Made by a program: the position numbers and the translations under genes. The notes beneath the pieces are model-generated. The model saw nothing but the letters and a program-made list of their open reading frames with translations, made no database searches and was not told the origin of the DNA. 64,000 nucleotides of DNA. Source: Mycolicibacterium austroafricanum. Its GTDB lineage: Bacteria; Actinomycetota; Actinomycetes; Mycobacteriales; Mycobacteriaceae. The stretch lies in contig NZ_HG964457.1 in assembly GCF_000612725.1 (NCBI RefSeq), forward strand, positions 213,809-277,808. Reading direction: 5' to 3'. Of this stretch, positions 62,505 through 64,000 are shown in pieces; the stretch's first letter is position 1, and every line of letters begins with the position of its first letter.

Positions 62505-62926
62505 GTAGCTGATCTTCGACGTCCACGCGACGGTAGCAAACACGATGTACCGAATCGGCCACGGCGGCTGGCGCGTCCGGAAGGCCCGGATGCGGAGAGA
62601 TTGCGGTAACCCGCTGGAAACGTTGTAAACGCAAGCATATAGCGCCGTTCGCAACTACTTTGCGATTTGCGCAGATCAACATTCGAACTTAAGTAGGCTT
62701 CACAACTTCCGTTCAGCACATTGTCAGGGTTCGGCGCGCCCCCTGGGCGAGGCATCGGCTTGGTTGAGCCACCCCGGAAGTGTCGGAAGAAGGACGGCAG
62801 GTGAACCCTCAACTTCAGCCTCCAGCAAAACTCAGTTTTCCCACCCGTGCTCTGGTATGACTGTCTGGGCGTTGCCAATGCGGGGATTGGTGGCGGTATT
62901 CGACGCGACTAGACAGGGGATGACCC
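62505..62926. other. gene-free interval after the IS element
   Basis: These 420 bases have a lower GC content than the rest of the window and no supported gene. A minus-strand frame of 125 codons (62501-62878) crosses the IS end and has no recognisable domain, so I do not call it. The last part should contain the promoter of the PGRS-like gene; no convincing -35/-10 pair stands out. Confidence 0.6.
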
Positions 62927-64000
62927 ATGGCAAGGCATGCCAAGAAGAGTGATCGCTCGATGGCGATCCGCACGTATCTGACCGCCGGGCTCACGGCAGG
63001 CGTCACCGGTGCTGCGCTGGCTGGTGTCGGCACACTGCTGCTCGCCGACGGCGACGTGTCGGGTCCCGCGCAGATCGAGGTGCAGCTCGTCTCGAACGAG
63101 GAAGACATTCTGTGGCTGTCGCTCAACGGGGGAAGCGATCGGCGCAGTGCGGCTCAGTCGGCGGTGGTGCAGCAGAGCAGCGCCAACCCGGCCTTGCGGC
63201 CGATGATCGGCGACGGCGGTTGGCTGATCGGCAACGGCCTGGACGCTGCCGACGACTGCCAGGGTGACGCCTGCAACGGCGGTGACGGCGGGATCCTGTG
63301 GGGCAACGGCGGCAACGGCGCCCACGGCGGCACCGGCGGCGACGGCGGCTTCTGGTTCGGGCACGGCGGCAACGGCGGTGACGGCGACGCCGTCCTCGAC
63401 GCCAACGGCAACGTCGTGCGCGCCGCCACGGCCGGCGGTGCCGGCGGCAAGGGCGGCTACATGTTCGGCAACGGCGGAGCAGGCGGCAAGGGCGGCGACG
63501 CGGTCTACCAGAACGGCGTGAAGAAGAACGGCGCTCTCGCCGGCGGCCGCGGCGGTGACAGCGGATACCTGCTCGGCAACGGCGGCAACGGCGGCGCGGG
63601 CGGCTCCGACAGCAACAACCTGAACGTCGCGGACGATCCTGCCACCACCAACGTCAACGAGTCGGCCCAGAACAACGCGGCCGGCGGCGCGGGCGGCGCC
63701 GGCGGTGTCGGTGGCATCCTCAACGGCAACGGTGGCCACGGCGGCGACGGCGGCTCGGCCGACTCGGCGAACGGCAGCGCCACCGGTGGCAGCGGCGGGC
63801 GCGGCGGTCTGGCGCACTCGAATGCCGGCGGCACCGGAGGCAACGGCGGCAACGGCGGCGACGCTGAAGCCGACGACGCGGGCAAGACCGCCAAGGGCGG
63901 CAACGGCGGTGCCGGCGGCACGAGCGGCACCGGCCAGGGCGGCTCGGGCGGCAACGGCGGCAACGCCGTCGGCGATGACGCCCACGCTGTCGGTGGCAGC
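62927..64000 (+). CDS. PGRS-type glycine-rich repeat protein without PE domain (partial)
   Basis: The frame is open from ATG 62927 (MARHAKKSDRSMAIRTYLTA; AGGGG upstream) to the window edge, 358 codons so far. A hydrophobic stretch at about 16-41 (TAGLTAGVTGAALAGVGTLL) looks like a signal or anchor. After about residue 90 it becomes a GGxGG array: GNGGNGAHGGTGGDGGFWFG, then repeated GGNGGAGG and GNGGNGG units with hydrophobic patches such as YMFGNGG and YLLGNGG. These are the glycine-rich calcium-binding-like repeats of PE_PGRS proteins, but the PE domain is absent and an unrelated exported N-terminus replaces it. The C-terminus is outside the window. Confidence 0.85.
   Translation, partial: MARHAKKSDRSMAIRTYLTAGLTAGVTGAALAGVGTLLLADGDVSGPAQIEVQLVSNEEDILWLSLNGGSDRRSAAQSAVVQQSSANPALRPMIGDGGWLIGNGLDAADDCQGDACNGGDGGILWGNGGNGAHGGTGGDGGFWFGHGGNGGDGDAVLDANGNVVRAATAGGAGGKGGYMFGNGGAGGKGGDAVYQNGVKKNGALAGGRGGDSGYLLGNGGNGGAGGSDSNNLNVADDPATTNVNESAQNNAAGGAGGAGGVGGILNGNGGHGGDGGSADSANGSATGGSGGRGGLAHSNAGGTGGNGGNGGDAEADDAGKTAKGGNGGAGGTSGTGQGGSGGNGGNAVGDDAHAVGGS

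Noticed and set aside
62501..62878. 125-codon minus-strand frame after the IS element
   Set aside because: No recognisable domain, biased composition, and it crosses the right end of the IS element. It is more likely chance openness in a gene-free, lower-GC stretch.
62909..63985. 358-codon minus-strand open frame opposite the PGRS-like gene
   Set aside because: It is Ala/Val-only low complexity, the complement of GGC/GGN repeats. The plus strand has a ribosome site, a signal-like leader and clear GGxGG units.

Overview
The window is very GC-rich, uses many GTG/TTG starts, and packs genes with 1-4 base ATGA/GTGA overlaps. It carries KstR and KstR2 operators, a complete steroid side-chain and C/D-ring catabolic locus, a DUF1942 secreted protein and a PGRS-type glycine repeat protein. 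Together these point to a rapidly growing environmental Mycobacterium (Mycolicibacterium). This is inferred from gene content only. No rRNA, tRNA or CRISPR array was seen.

Layout. 1-5.8 kb: the end of an alpha/beta hydrolase gene, then a LysR regulator divergent from a transporter / 3-hydroxybutyrate dehydrogenase / acetoacetyl-CoA ligase operon (ketone-body use). 5.8-7.1 kb: a DUF222-HNH (13E12-type) gene flanked by odd short repeats. 7.3-14.4 kb: a D-xylose locus, with xylB and a ROK repressor on the minus strand and xylA-xylF-xylG-xylH on the plus strand, meeting at a promoter/operator. 14.4-44.5 kb: a steroid-catabolism island in the same order as the M. tuberculosis Rv3565-Rv3540c region, read here in the opposite direction. 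It has the KstR2 regulon (aspB, fadE33, fadE32, fadE31, fadD3, fadE30, ipdF, kstR2, fadA6, ipdC, ipdB, ipdA, echA20 and two SDR genes) and the KstR/igr part (fadA5, cyp125, chsE1, chsE2, chsH2, chsH1, ltp2). An ectABCD ectoine/hydroxyectoine operon plus an alcohol dehydrogenase sits inside it (24.4-28.8 kb), and a GAF protein and a secreted histidine phosphatase sit in a second break (34.1-36.2 kb).

44.5-60.6 kb: an envelope/exopolysaccharide cluster with a Wzx-like flippase, a short Wzz-like protein, a Wzy/ligase-like polytopic protein, four GT4-type glycosyltransferases, a BcsB-like exported protein that seems to start at CTG, and two exported proteins sharing an unnamed domain, one with a CBM60-like module. 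A membrane-anchored protein and a DUF1942 protein follow. 60.8-62.5 kb: an IS1380-family element with recognisable imperfect ends. 62.9-64 kb: the start of a PGRS-like protein that runs off the window.

How it works together. The cell can take up and burn D-3-hydroxybutyrate and D-xylose. It can shorten the cholesterol side chain (Cyp125, FadA5, ChsE1-ChsE2, ChsH1-ChsH2, Ltp2) and degrade the residual C/D rings (FadD3, FadE30, IpdF, EchA20, IpdAB, FadA6 and others). It can make ectoines, and it probably exports a polymer assembled by a Wzx/Wzy-like route. The least described items are the polysaccharide cluster with its paralogous exported proteins, and the 32-36 base micro-ORF repeats that bridge genes in two steroid operons by ATGA overlaps.
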